The notes under the pieces were generated by a model. That model was not told the origin of the DNA. It was given only the letters and a program-made list of their open reading frames with translations, and did no database searches. Below are positions 1-6,016 of a stretch of DNA of 8,301 bases, piece after piece. Each line of letters begins with the position of its first letter. Position 1 is the stretch's first letter. The stretch lies in assembly GCA_021811305.1 (NCBI GenBank), contig JAJZPD010000030.1:1-8301 (forward strand), read 5' to 3'. A program made the position numbers and the translations under genes. The stretch comes from a bacterium. Lineage in GTDB: Bacteria > Patescibacteriota > Minisyncoccia > UBA6257 > Colwellbacteraceae.

Positions 1-51
1 TCATAGGTTAAGAATAATTCCTGCGGGCCATTGAGGCAAGACTCTCCGTGT

Positions 52-762
52 CTAATGCGCGAAAATTTCGGCCTCCCCGCTTTGCAGAGCCAAAAGAATG
101 CGGCCGGCGACATGCTCGGCCGTGTCTGGTTCGGGCAGGTGCTCGCGGTGCCTCGACTCCATACCTTGAGCGATAACATCGGACTTCACGGCATTCTTTC
201 CGAATTCGGTCGCGGTCATTCCGGGATGGACAACGCTAACTACTATTCCGTCTTTTTCCAGCTCGGCGCGGGCGGTGAGGGAAATCGCATTCAAGGCGTA
301 CTTGGTCGATGCGTAGGCTCCGAGGTACGGGATGTAGGCCTTGGAGACCATCGAGCTGACGTTTACTATCACTCCCCCGCCCTCACGGCGCATAATTGGT
401 ATCACTTTCTTCATCGCCGCCAATGGACCCACGACATTCAAGTCGAAAACCTTGCGGTAGGCATCGAGGTCGGTGTTCTCTATTGCTCCGTATATTCCTC
501 GCCCAGCGTTGTTAACGAGAGCGTCTATGCGCCCATAATGCTTATTAACCTCGTCGATCATTCTTTCCACCTCCTTCGCGTCGCTTAAATCGGCGGCTAC
601 CGAAAACGACTCCGGCAATTCTTCGGCGAGTTTCTCAAGGATTTCTTTTGATCTGGCAACGGGCGCCACCTTTGCCCCCTTCTCCGACAACAGCCTGGCG
701 GTGGCCAAGCCGATGCCCATCGAGGCGCCCGTGACTATTATCACCTTATTTTTTATCTCCAT
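52..762 (-). CDS. SDR-family NAD(P)-dependent oxidoreductase
   Basis: This is a classical short-chain dehydrogenase/reductase of 236 residues. The Rossmann cofactor loop TGASMGIG is at residues 11-18, NNAG at 84-87 and the structural Asn at 109. The catalytic set is Ser137, Tyr150 and Lys154 (YASTK), and the HPG turn is at 179-181. The likely reaction is reversible oxidation of an alcohol or carbonyl with NAD(P)H in the cytoplasm; the substrate cannot be read from the sequence. I chose the ATG at 762 (MEIKNKVIIVTGA) because SDRs normally begin a few residues before the cofactor strand, and the 16-residue upstream extension to 810 has no family features. No Shine-Dalgarno sequence precedes it, and a TAAAAT box lies 7 bp upstream. 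The C-terminus stops shortly after EIFAH, slightly short for the family. The gene is divergent from the GH13 gene, with 81 bp between starts. Confidence 0.93.
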   Translation of the reverse strand: MEIKNKVIIVTGASMGIGLATARLLSEKGAKVAPVARSKEILEKLAEELPESFSVAADLSDAKEVERMIDEVNKHYGRIDALVNNAGRGIYGAIENTDLDAYRKVFDLNVVGPLAAMKKVIPIMRREGGGVIVNVSSMVSKAYIPYLGAYASTKYALNAISLTARAELEKDGIVVSVVHPGMTATEFGKNAVKSDVIAQGMESRHREHLPEPDTAEHVAGRILLALQSGEAEIFAH

Positions 763-769
763 TCGAATG

Positions 770-775
770 ATTTTA
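770..775 (-). promoter_or_regulatory. Candidate -10 box for the SDR gene
   Basis: TAAAAT on the minus strand ends 7 bp before the ATG at 762, which would put the transcript start at or next to the start codon. No convincing -35 hexamer lies 16-18 bp upstream. The claim rests on the -10 match, its position and the lack of any Shine-Dalgarno sequence. Confidence 0.4.
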
Positions 776-827
776 CTCTTAATCCAAGTAGCGAGGAATA
801 CTTGTTTCAAGTCAAAGGCATAAAGTT

Positions 828-833
828 TATAAT
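828..833 (+). promoter_or_regulatory. Candidate -10 box for the GH13 gene
   Basis: A perfect TATAAT lies 10 bp before the ATG at 844, predicting a transcript with about 3 nt of leader. A poor -35 (TTTCAA, 805-810) sits at 17 bp spacing. There is no ribosome binding site between the box and the start codon, as expected if translation is leaderless. Confidence 0.5.
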
Positions 834-843
834 ATTTTGAAAT

Positions 844-2121
844 ATGGAATCATCCGAAGAGGGAGAAAGGCGGTATTGGTGGAAAGACGCGGTATTCTAC
901 GAATTATACGTCGACAAGTTTGCCGGCGATTTTCCAGGGTTGATCAGCCGCTTGGATTACTTAAAGAAACTCGGCGTCGGCTGTTTACACATCCTCCCGC
1001 ATTATCCCTCGCCGATGATCGACGACGGATACGACGTCTCCGACTATATGGCGGTGCGAAAGGAATTAGGAACCATCGAAGACTTCCGACGCTTCGCTTC
1101 CGAAGCCCACCACCGAGGCATCCGCGTTCTTATCGACTTTGTCTTGAACCATGTCTCGACTGATCACCCTTGGTTCCTCGAGGCCAGCAGCTCTAAAGAT
1201 AATCCGAAAAAGAGCTTCTTCCTGTGGAGCGAAACCGGAGAAGAGTATAAAGGAGCGGCTAATCCATTTTACGAATTAAAACCGAGTAACTGGATTAAAA
1301 ATCCCCGGACCAATGATTACTATTTTGCAACGTTTTATCCGCAACAAGCGGATTTGAATTGGGATAACCCCGAAGTGTTTGAAAAAATGATGGATGTCGT
1401 CGACTTCTGGCTGGGGCTCGGAGTTGACGGCTTTCGTTTAGACGCCGCTTCCCACTTAATCAAGCGAGAGGGATCGGACTGTAAACACCTGCCGGAAACG
1501 CACGCGATAATCAAGAAAATCCGGGCTCACATCGAAAAGAATAACAAAGATGTGATACTGCTGACCGAGGCGGACGGGCTGCCGGAAATAATAAAAGAAT
1601 ATTTCGGAAACGGAGACGAGGCGCATCTAAGCTACAACTTTCCCTTGGTAAAATATTTCTTCCGGGCGATTGCCGACGGGAGTTTTAAAATAAACGAAGA
1701 GTTTATGGAATCCGTTTCCCGCATACCGGAGAGCTGCCAATGGGCGATCTTCCTGGGACACCACGACGAACTGCCCCTCCGCGATGCCGAGCTGCTGGAG
1801 CACTTCGATCCGGAGAGGAAATTCGTATTCAATAACGGATTGGCGATGAGGCTAAATAATTTATTGCGCGGAGACGAAGAAAAGATAAGAAACGCTTTTA
1901 AGATGCTCTTCGAAACCCCTGGCGCGCCAATCATTTATTACGGCGCGGAGATCGGGATGCGAAACATCGAGCTTACAAAAGGAGAAAAGGACTACCGCAA
2001 GGCGCTGCGCGGCGCATTCGACTGGCGCGCAGCCGACCTGGCCGCCCGCGATCCGAATTCCTTGTTCTCCTGGATCGCGCAACTGATACGCGGCGCGAGT
2101 TCCGTCCAGACGCCTCAATAA
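844..2121 (+). CDS. GH13 alpha-glucosidase-superfamily enzyme, trehalose-synthase (TreS)-like, C-terminal domain missing
   Basis: This 425-residue protein has the (beta/alpha)8 catalytic barrel of glycoside hydrolase family 13. The conserved regions are all visible: region I DFVLNH (98-103), region II GFRLDA with nucleophile Asp200, region III TEAD with acid/base Glu242, and region IV HHDEL with Asp308. The opening WWKDAVFYELYVDKF, the DDGYDVSDY stretch, the LPETH segment (216-220) and the QWAIFL block (299-304) are typical of TreS/maltose alpha-glucosyltransferases, which interconvert maltose and trehalose. Some alpha-amylases are similar, so the substrate is not certain. Region IV reads GHHDEL where TreS usually has RNHDEL. 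The chain ends just after the DPNSLFSW motif, so the C-terminal beta-sandwich domain is absent. It precedes obg by 35 bp on the same strand. No signal peptide is visible, suggesting a cytoplasmic enzyme. Confidence 0.88.
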   Translation: MESSEEGERRYWWKDAVFYELYVDKFAGDFPGLISRLDYLKKLGVGCLHILPHYPSPMIDDGYDVSDYMAVRKELGTIEDFRRFASEAHHRGIRVLIDFVLNHVSTDHPWFLEASSSKDNPKKSFFLWSETGEEYKGAANPFYELKPSNWIKNPRTNDYYFATFYPQQADLNWDNPEVFEKMMDVVDFWLGLGVDGFRLDAASHLIKREGSDCKHLPETHAIIKKIRAHIEKNNKDVILLTEADGLPEIIKEYFGNGDEAHLSYNFPLVKYFFRAIADGSFKINEEFMESVSRIPESCQWAIFLGHHDELPLRDAELLEHFDPERKFVFNNGLAMRLNNLLRGDEEKIRNAFKMLFETPGAPIIYYGAEIGMRNIELTKGEKDYRKALRGAFDWRAADLAARDPNSLFSWIAQLIRGASSVQTPQ

Positions 2122-2143
2122 TCGCTTTTCCGTCGGTTTACTG

Positions 2144-2149
2144 TATCAT
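2144..2149 (+). promoter_or_regulatory. Candidate -10 box immediately before obg
   Basis: TATCAT ends 7 bp before the obg ATG, the same spacing as at the SDR gene, and would give a leaderless mRNA. There is no recognisable -35 and no Shine-Dalgarno sequence. Obg may also be read through from the GH13 gene upstream. Confidence 0.35.
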
Positions 2150-2156
2150 TCAATCA

Positions 2157-3140
2157 ATGCTCATCGACGACGTGAAAATAAAAATAAGAGCCGGAAACGG
2201 CGGCAGCGGCGCGGTGGCTTTTAACAATAATATGATGAGTCTCGGCCCCGCGGGCGGATCCGGGGGCAACGGCGGCAGCGTTTATGCCGAAGGGGTATCC
2301 GACTTAAGCGCCTTAAACCAATTCCGCTTCAAAAAAGAGTTCAATGCCGAAAACGGCCAGGTCGGAAGAAACCAGTTCCGGGACGGGCATAACGGAGAGG
2401 ATTTGCTTTTAAAAGTTCCGGTCGGCACTATTATTCATAACCTCGACACCGGCGACGACGTTTCCGTCGAGAAAGTCGGCGAGCGGATCCTGCTGGCCAA
2501 GGGCGGACACGGCGGAAAAGGAAATTATCTGTTCCGTTCGTCGCGCAACACCTCGCCCCAGCAATTCCAGCCCGGCCTTCTTGGAGAAAGCTTTGCCTTG
2601 CGGCTGGAATTAAAGCTCATCGCTGACATCGGTCTGGTGGGTTTTCCAAACGCCGGCAAATCAAGTCTCTTAAACGAGCTGACCAGCGCCAAAAGTAAAG
2701 TGGCGAACTATCCGTTCACCACTCTTGAGCCTAATTTAGGAGCTTATTACGAGCTGATTCTGGCCGACATTCCGGGACTGATCGAAGGATCATCGGCCGG
2801 CAAGGGCTTGGGATTTAAGTTCCTGCGCCACATCGAGCGAACCCGCACCATTTTTCACCTTATCGCGGCCGACTCCCCCGCCCCGGACGAAGATTATCGC
2901 CGCATCCGCCAGGAGCTACAGAATTACAACAAGGAGTTGCTTGAAAAACCCGAGCACCTTTTCTTGACCAAGAGCGATCTGGTTTCCGAAAAAGAACTGA
3001 AGGAAAAGCTGGCGGTCCTCAAGCGTCTGAATCCCAACGCCACCGCCATTTCTATTTACGATTTTGACAGCCTGAAAAAAGTCGAGCGTATTTTAAACGC
3101 GATAAAGACCGAAAAGATGAGCCGCAAAGGCAAAAACTAA
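2157..3140 (+). CDS. obg: Obg/CgtA family GTPase
   Basis: Obg is a GTPase that binds the large ribosomal subunit and acts in its late assembly and in stress control. The N-terminal glycine-rich Obg fold spans about residues 1-155, with repeated GG motifs (14-40), KVPVGT (86-91) and LAKGGHGGKGN (113-123). The G domain follows: G1 GFPNAGKS (162-169), G2 PFTT (186-189), G3 DIPG (204-207) and a G4 that reads TKSD (271-274) instead of NKxD. The G5 position, ISIYD near 298-302, is also unlike the usual SA motif. The protein stops at 327 residues, right after the G domain, without the C-terminal OCT domain. The basic RREK patch usual near residue 23 is replaced by NNNMM. The start matches the family (MLIDDVKIKIRAG). 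The stop is 3 bp from the stop of the convergent helicase gene. Confidence 0.95.
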   Translation: MLIDDVKIKIRAGNGGSGAVAFNNNMMSLGPAGGSGGNGGSVYAEGVSDLSALNQFRFKKEFNAENGQVGRNQFRDGHNGEDLLLKVPVGTIIHNLDTGDDVSVEKVGERILLAKGGHGGKGNYLFRSSRNTSPQQFQPGLLGESFALRLELKLIADIGLVGFPNAGKSSLLNELTSAKSKVANYPFTTLEPNLGAYYELILADIPGLIEGSSAGKGLGFKFLRHIERTRTIFHLIAADSPAPDEDYRRIRQELQNYNKELLEKPEHLFLTKSDLVSEKELKEKLAVLKRLNPNATAISIYDFDSLKKVERILNAIKTEKMSRKGKN

Positions 3141-3143
3141 AAG

Positions 3144-4439
3144 CTAGCGGCTGAATTTACGCGGAGGCCTGCCGGAGTCGTATCGAGGTCGGCGCGGAGG
3201 ACGGTGCGCGCTTCCGCCCCTTTCGCCGAAAGAGCGGCCGCCGCTCGTGCGGCCCGGGCGCCTGGGCGGTCTGTATTCCCTCTTCTCTTCCACGTGGAAT
3301 TTCGGCAAAGCGGCCGGCGGAGGAAGTTCCGGAAGTTTGGAAACCGGAAGAGTGGCGCGAATCAGGTGCTCGATGGTCAAAACATCGCGGCGCTGATTCG
3401 GTCTGGCGAAAGAAATGGCGTGGCCGATTCCTCCAGCCCGTCCGGTGCGTCCGATGCGGTGCACGTAATCTTCGGCGTTGTCCGGAAGGTCGTAATTAAC
3501 GACAAGTTCAATGTTGGTAACGTCGATTCCCCTAGCCGCGATGTCGGTGGCAACCAGCACCCTGAAGCGTCCTGTCTTAAATCCATTCAAGGCGTCGCGG
3601 CGCTGGCTTAGAGTTTTATTCGAATGGATATCGGCTGAGGTGTGCCCTAGAGCGCGCACGGCCGAAGAGATTTTCTTGGCCCCGAACTTGGTCCGGGCGA
3701 AAACCAGAACCGACCCGCGGTAATCCTGGAGGATTTTTTCCAAAAGGCGCATCTTGTCCTCCTGCGGGACAAAGAAAAGTTCCTGAGTGACGTTTTGAGC
3801 AGTGCTGCCTGAGCGAGCTATTTCGATTCTGGTCGGCAGTTTCAAATGATTCTTGGCGATCGTGACTATCTGCTCCGGAATGGTCGCGGAAAAAAGCATG
3901 GTCTGCTTCTCCTTCGGCAAAGCCGCCAGTATCTTATTCAGCTGCGGGGCAAACCCCATGTCGAGCATCCGGTCGGCTTCATCCAGGACCAGAATTCCGA
4001 TGCGGCGGAGATCGATGGTCTTCCGCTCCATGTGGTCGATTATTCTTCCCGGAGTTCCGATGATCACCTGCGGGTTTCGAGATAAACGGCTGATCTGCCG
4101 ATAAATCTGCTCTCCGCCGACCAGCGCCGCGGTTTTTATCCCCAAAGATGCGCCGATTTTATACAAAGCTTCGTCCACCTGGGCTGCCAGCTCTCTGGTC
4201 GGAACGATTATTAGTCCAGGCTTGCCGTCTTTCAAAACCCGTTGGATAAGCGGAATTCCGAAAGCAAAAGTCTTTCCAGTCCCGGTTTGCGCCACCCCTA
4301 TCACGTCCTTTCCTTCGATAGCGGGAGGTATCGCCTGCTCCTGGATCGGAGTGGGCGCGGTGAGTTTTAATTTCGCCAGGACGTTAAGGATTCCCGGCGC
4401 TATCCCGAGGCCGTGAAACCCCTTGTCGCTGTTGTTCAT
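3144..4439 (-). CDS. DEAD-box ATP-dependent RNA helicase, RhlE-like
   Basis: This 431-residue protein has every superfamily 2 DEAD-box motif in order. They are the Q motif (Phe8 to Gln33), I AQTGTGKT (50-57), Ia PTRELA (80-85), Ib TPGR (129-132), II DEAD (153-156), III SAT (184-186), IV VFART (246-250), V ARGID (302-306) and VI HRIGRTGR (327-334). It would unwind RNA duplexes using ATP, with likely roles in ribosome assembly or RNA turnover. The tail from about 384 is rich in Arg, Gly and Pro, the usual RNA-anchoring tail of RhlE-type helicases. I chose the ATG at 4439 because the 26 residues back to 4517 are Cys-rich, unlike the family, and overlap the promoter of tig. The upstream GGAAG is only a weak ribosome site. 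Possible -10 boxes are TATTGT (4454-4449) and TATAAA (4485-4480). Confidence 0.95.
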   Translation of the reverse strand: MNNSDKGFHGLGIAPGILNVLAKLKLTAPTPIQEQAIPPAIEGKDVIGVAQTGTGKTFAFGIPLIQRVLKDGKPGLIIVPTRELAAQVDEALYKIGASLGIKTAALVGGEQIYRQISRLSRNPQVIIGTPGRIIDHMERKTIDLRRIGILVLDEADRMLDMGFAPQLNKILAALPKEKQTMLFSATIPEQIVTIAKNHLKLPTRIEIARSGSTAQNVTQELFFVPQEDKMRLLEKILQDYRGSVLVFARTKFGAKKISSAVRALGHTSADIHSNKTLSQRRDALNGFKTGRFRVLVATDIAARGIDVTNIELVVNYDLPDNAEDYVHRIGRTGRAGGIGHAISFARPNQRRDVLTIEHLIRATLPVSKLPELPPPAALPKFHVEEKREYRPPRRPGRTSGGRSFGERGGSAHRPPRRPRYDSGRPPRKFSR

Positions 4440-4485
4440 TACGCTTCCACAATAACACCTATCCGTAAAAAAAGCCAGCTTTATA

Positions 4486-4514
4486 TTGTCACAAGCCTGT
4501 TTTTCCGGTAATAT
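4486..4514 (+). promoter_or_regulatory. Sigma-70-type promoter of tig
   Basis: TTGTCA (4486-4491) and TAATAT (4509-4514) are separated by exactly 17 bp, a good match to the housekeeping consensus. Transcription would start near 4521, leaving a leader of about 9 nt before the tig ATG, too short for a normal Shine-Dalgarno interaction. It lies in the 90-bp gap shared with the divergent helicase gene. Confidence 0.65.
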
Positions 4515-4529
4515 CAACTGGTTAAAGAC

Positions 4530-5585
4530 ATGGAAAAATCATACGCGAAACTAAAAAAGATTTCCGAGAAGAACGGCACGATCGAGTTCCAGGCCGAAAT
4601 ACCTTTGGAAATCATAAACCAAAAAAGCGAGGAGGCTCTAGCCGAAGCCGCCCAAGATTTCGAGATGCCTGGCTTCCGCAAAGGCAAGGTCCCCAAAGAA
4701 ATCGTGCGCCAGAACATCAGCGAGATAAGGCTCTTGGACTCGGCCGCCGATTCCGCTTTATACGATGCCGTCGGAGAAATCGTCGCCGACGAGAAGCTTG
4801 AGACCCTAGGCAGCCCGGAACTGACCGTCACCAAGCTGGAATCCGGCACCCCGGTAGAATTCAAGATAAAGCTGGCTCTGCTTCCGGAGATTAATCTCCC
4901 CGATTACCGCAAAATCGGTCGCGAGATAAGCGCCAAAGAAAAGCCGGCCGAAGCTACCGAGAAAGAAGTGGACGAGGCTCTGCAGCAAGTGGCGAAGATG
5001 TACGCCGGACAGACTAAAGAAGAGGAAAAATCCCCGGAGATAAACGACGAGTTCGCCAAGAAGGTCGGCCCGTTTAAAACGCTCGACGAGCTCAAAGCCG
5101 AGATCAAGAAGCAATTAAGCGAAGAAAAGGGAATCGCGCAGAGGGAGGAGAAGCGCGACGAAATGATCGCCGAGATAATCAAACAGTCGGGACTGAAGAT
5201 CCCGGAGCTCCTCGTAGACCAAGAGGTCCACCACCTCTCCCACGACCGCGAAGACGAATTGCAGAAGCTGGGAATAACTTACGAGGAATATTTGAAGCAG
5301 CTTGGCAAAACAGCCGAGGAAGTCGAAAAAAACGACCGCAAGCTGGTCGAAGATCAATTGAAAACTAGTATCATCTTTAAGGAGATTCGCGAAAAAGAGG
5401 GAATCCGCGCTTCCAACGAAGAGATGAATGAAGAGGTATCGCATTTAAAGTTCTACTATCCCGACCGCACGGAGGAGTCGCTGCGCCGAACCGCCGAGGC
5501 GATGATACTGCAGCGCAAGCTCTTTTCCATCCTCGAAGGGGAAGACAAGTCGACGCCCGAACCAGCTGCTAAAGAGGAGGCTTAA
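4530..5585 (+). CDS. tig: Trigger factor, form lacking the PPIase domain
   Basis: Trigger factor binds the ribosome next to the peptide exit tunnel and shields nascent chains. The ribosome-docking signature GFRKGKVP is at residues 48-55 within the N-terminal tail domain (about 1-125). In typical trigger factors an FKBP-type peptidyl-prolyl isomerase domain of roughly 90 residues follows. Here the sequence passes from the helical linker (EVDEALQQVAKMY, 146-158) through a short charged linker (160-170) directly to INDEFAKKVG (171-180), the start of the C-terminal chaperone domain. The whole protein is therefore 351 residues instead of about 430. The C-terminal part is highly charged and helical. 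It is first in its transcription unit and has no Shine-Dalgarno sequence. The ATG at 4530 gives a family-like N-terminus. Confidence 0.93.
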   Translation: MEKSYAKLKKISEKNGTIEFQAEIPLEIINQKSEEALAEAAQDFEMPGFRKGKVPKEIVRQNISEIRLLDSAADSALYDAVGEIVADEKLETLGSPELTVTKLESGTPVEFKIKLALLPEINLPDYRKIGREISAKEKPAEATEKEVDEALQQVAKMYAGQTKEEEKSPEINDEFAKKVGPFKTLDELKAEIKKQLSEEKGIAQREEKRDEMIAEIIKQSGLKIPELLVDQEVHHLSHDREDELQKLGITYEEYLKQLGKTAEEVEKNDRKLVEDQLKTSIIFKEIREKEGIRASNEEMNEEVSHLKFYYPDRTEESLRRTAEAMILQRKLFSILEGEDKSTPEPAAKEEA

Positions 5586-5586
5586 G

Positions 5587-5691
5587 ATGTCAACTACCGC
5601 ACCGCAAGAGGTGCGGTATCCGTTTACGGTAATCCTTCGGCTCGGCTCAGGATATTTTTCATCTAATATCGTATATCCTCGCCACACGTAG
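5587..5691 (+). CDS. Doubtful 34-codon ORF after a strong Shine-Dalgarno sequence
   Basis: An ATG one base after the tig stop is preceded by GAGGAGG at about 6 nt spacing, the best ribosome binding site in the window. It opens a 34-codon frame (starting MSTTAPQEVRYPF) that ends at TAG 5689-5691. The frame runs through two hairpins and into a third inverted repeat, so its amino acid sequence probably reflects those structures and not selection on a protein. The GAG GAG codons also encode the last Glu residues of trigger factor, so the site may be accidental. Reported because the placement mimics a translationally coupled second gene; I do not recognise the peptide. Confidence 0.15.
   Translation: MSTTAPQEVRYPFTVILRLGSGYFSSNIVYPRHT
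5595..5618 (+). terminator. GC-rich hairpin just after tig
   Basis: TACCGCACC (5595-5603) pairs perfectly with GGTGCGGTA (5610-5618) across a 6-nt loop, giving a 9-bp stem. Only a short TTT follows at 5623-5625, so it may pause or protect the tig mRNA 3' end more than terminate. The strong terminator at 5715-5746 is the likelier transcript end. Confidence 0.4.
5632..5653. repeat. Single copy of TCCTTCG-N6-CTCAGGA hairpin element
   Basis: A 22-bp element is flanked by ATCCT/AGGAT. Its two 7-nt arms, TCCTTCG and CTCAGGA, are identical to the arms of the tandem repeat in rnpB at 8147-8301; only the 6-nt loop differs (GCTCGG here, ATTAAA there). Read on the minus strand it folds with two adjacent G-A pairs in the stem. 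From memory, similar TCCTTCG...CTCAGGA elements are common in intergenic DNA of many bacteria, but I could not check this. Confidence 0.7.
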
Positions 5692-5714
5692 CGAGGTATT
5701 GTAGATGAAAATAT
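5652..5714. repeat. Imperfect inverted repeat between tig and its terminator
   Basis: Outer arms ATATTTTTCATCTA (5652-5665) and TAGATGAAAATAT (5702-5714) are complementary apart from one bulged T. Inner arms CCTCGC (5677-5682) and GCGAGG (5691-5696) close an 8-nt loop. The two stems are separated by an asymmetric internal loop. The function is unknown: it could stabilise an mRNA end or be a remnant of a small mobile element. It overlaps the preceding hairpin element by two bases. Confidence 0.5.
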
Positions 5715-5746
5715 AAAAAAACCCGCTTAGAAAAAGCGGGTTTTTT
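5715..5746. terminator. Bidirectional intrinsic terminator between tig and the zinc-ribbon gene
   Basis: CCCGCTT (5722-5728) and AAGCGGG (5734-5740) form a 7-bp stem extended by flanking A/T pairs, with a 5-nt loop. Six T residues follow on the plus strand (5741-5746), and seven A residues (5715-5721) supply the U tract on the minus strand. It can therefore end both the tig transcript and the convergent zinc-ribbon transcript, whose stop codon is 8 bp away. Confidence 0.92.
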
Positions 5747-5754
5747 GTCTTAAC

Positions 5755-5949
5755 CTAGGCAGCCGGCTGTTCCGGTTGTTCCGGTTGGTCCGGTTGAGCG
5801 GCTTGCTCAGCGCTAGAAGTCTGCTCGGTGGCTTCCTCAGAGCCTCCGGCGACCTCGGTAGTCGCGGCTTCCTCAACCATCGGGACGTTGCAAGTCGGGC
5901 AGTTCCCTGGTTCGTTAGAGGTAGCTCCACACTGTGGGCACTTATACAT
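5755..5949 (-). CDS. Small zinc-ribbon protein with acidic Ala/Gln/Pro-rich tail
   Basis: A 64-residue protein begins MYKCPQCG, and four cysteines (Cys4, Cys7, Cys17, Cys20) form two CPxC knuckles. The spacing and the PG before the second knuckle resemble the short heavy-metal-binding or rubredoxin-like modules of the pattern Y-x-CPxC...PGxCPxC. Binding of one Zn or another metal ion is likely; the partner and function are unknown. Residues 26-64 are low complexity, rich in Glu, Ala, Thr and Gln, ending in PDQPEQPEQPAA, which is encoded by near-perfect 9-bp DNA repeats (tccggttgt-like). It has its own promoter (6017-6045) and terminator (5715-5746), which supports it as a real, separately transcribed gene. 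There is only a weak AAGG upstream as a ribosome site. Confidence 0.78.
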   Translation of the reverse strand: MYKCPQCGATSNEPGNCPTCNVPMVEEAATTEVAGGSEEATEQTSSAEQAAQPDQPEQPEQPAA

Positions 5950-6016
5950 TGTTATGACATACCTTTTAACGACATCGACTATTGCCGCTGTTAATTTTCA
6001 AGCCTGATAGACCTGA

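Noticed and set aside
1..51. End of another gene or an RNA at the left edge
   Set aside because: No frame of meaningful length, hairpin or RNA signature is visible in these 51 bases downstream of the SDR stop.
31..588. 185-codon open frame on the plus strand
   Set aside because: It lies entirely antisense to the SDR gene, whose catalytic motifs and domain order are unambiguous, and its translation resembles no protein family I know.
763..810. Sixteen-residue N-terminal extension of the SDR
   Set aside because: The extension has no family features and covers the intergenic promoter region; MEIKNKVIIVTGA is the normal SDR start.
4440..4517. Longer N-terminus for the DEAD-box helicase from 4517
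   Set aside because: The added residues are Cys-rich, unlike the family, and the DNA is the shared promoter region with tig.
5652..5714. MITE or other miniature mobile element
   Set aside because: Only one copy is seen, no target-site duplication is evident, and no transposase ends can be recognised. Kept as a plain inverted repeat.
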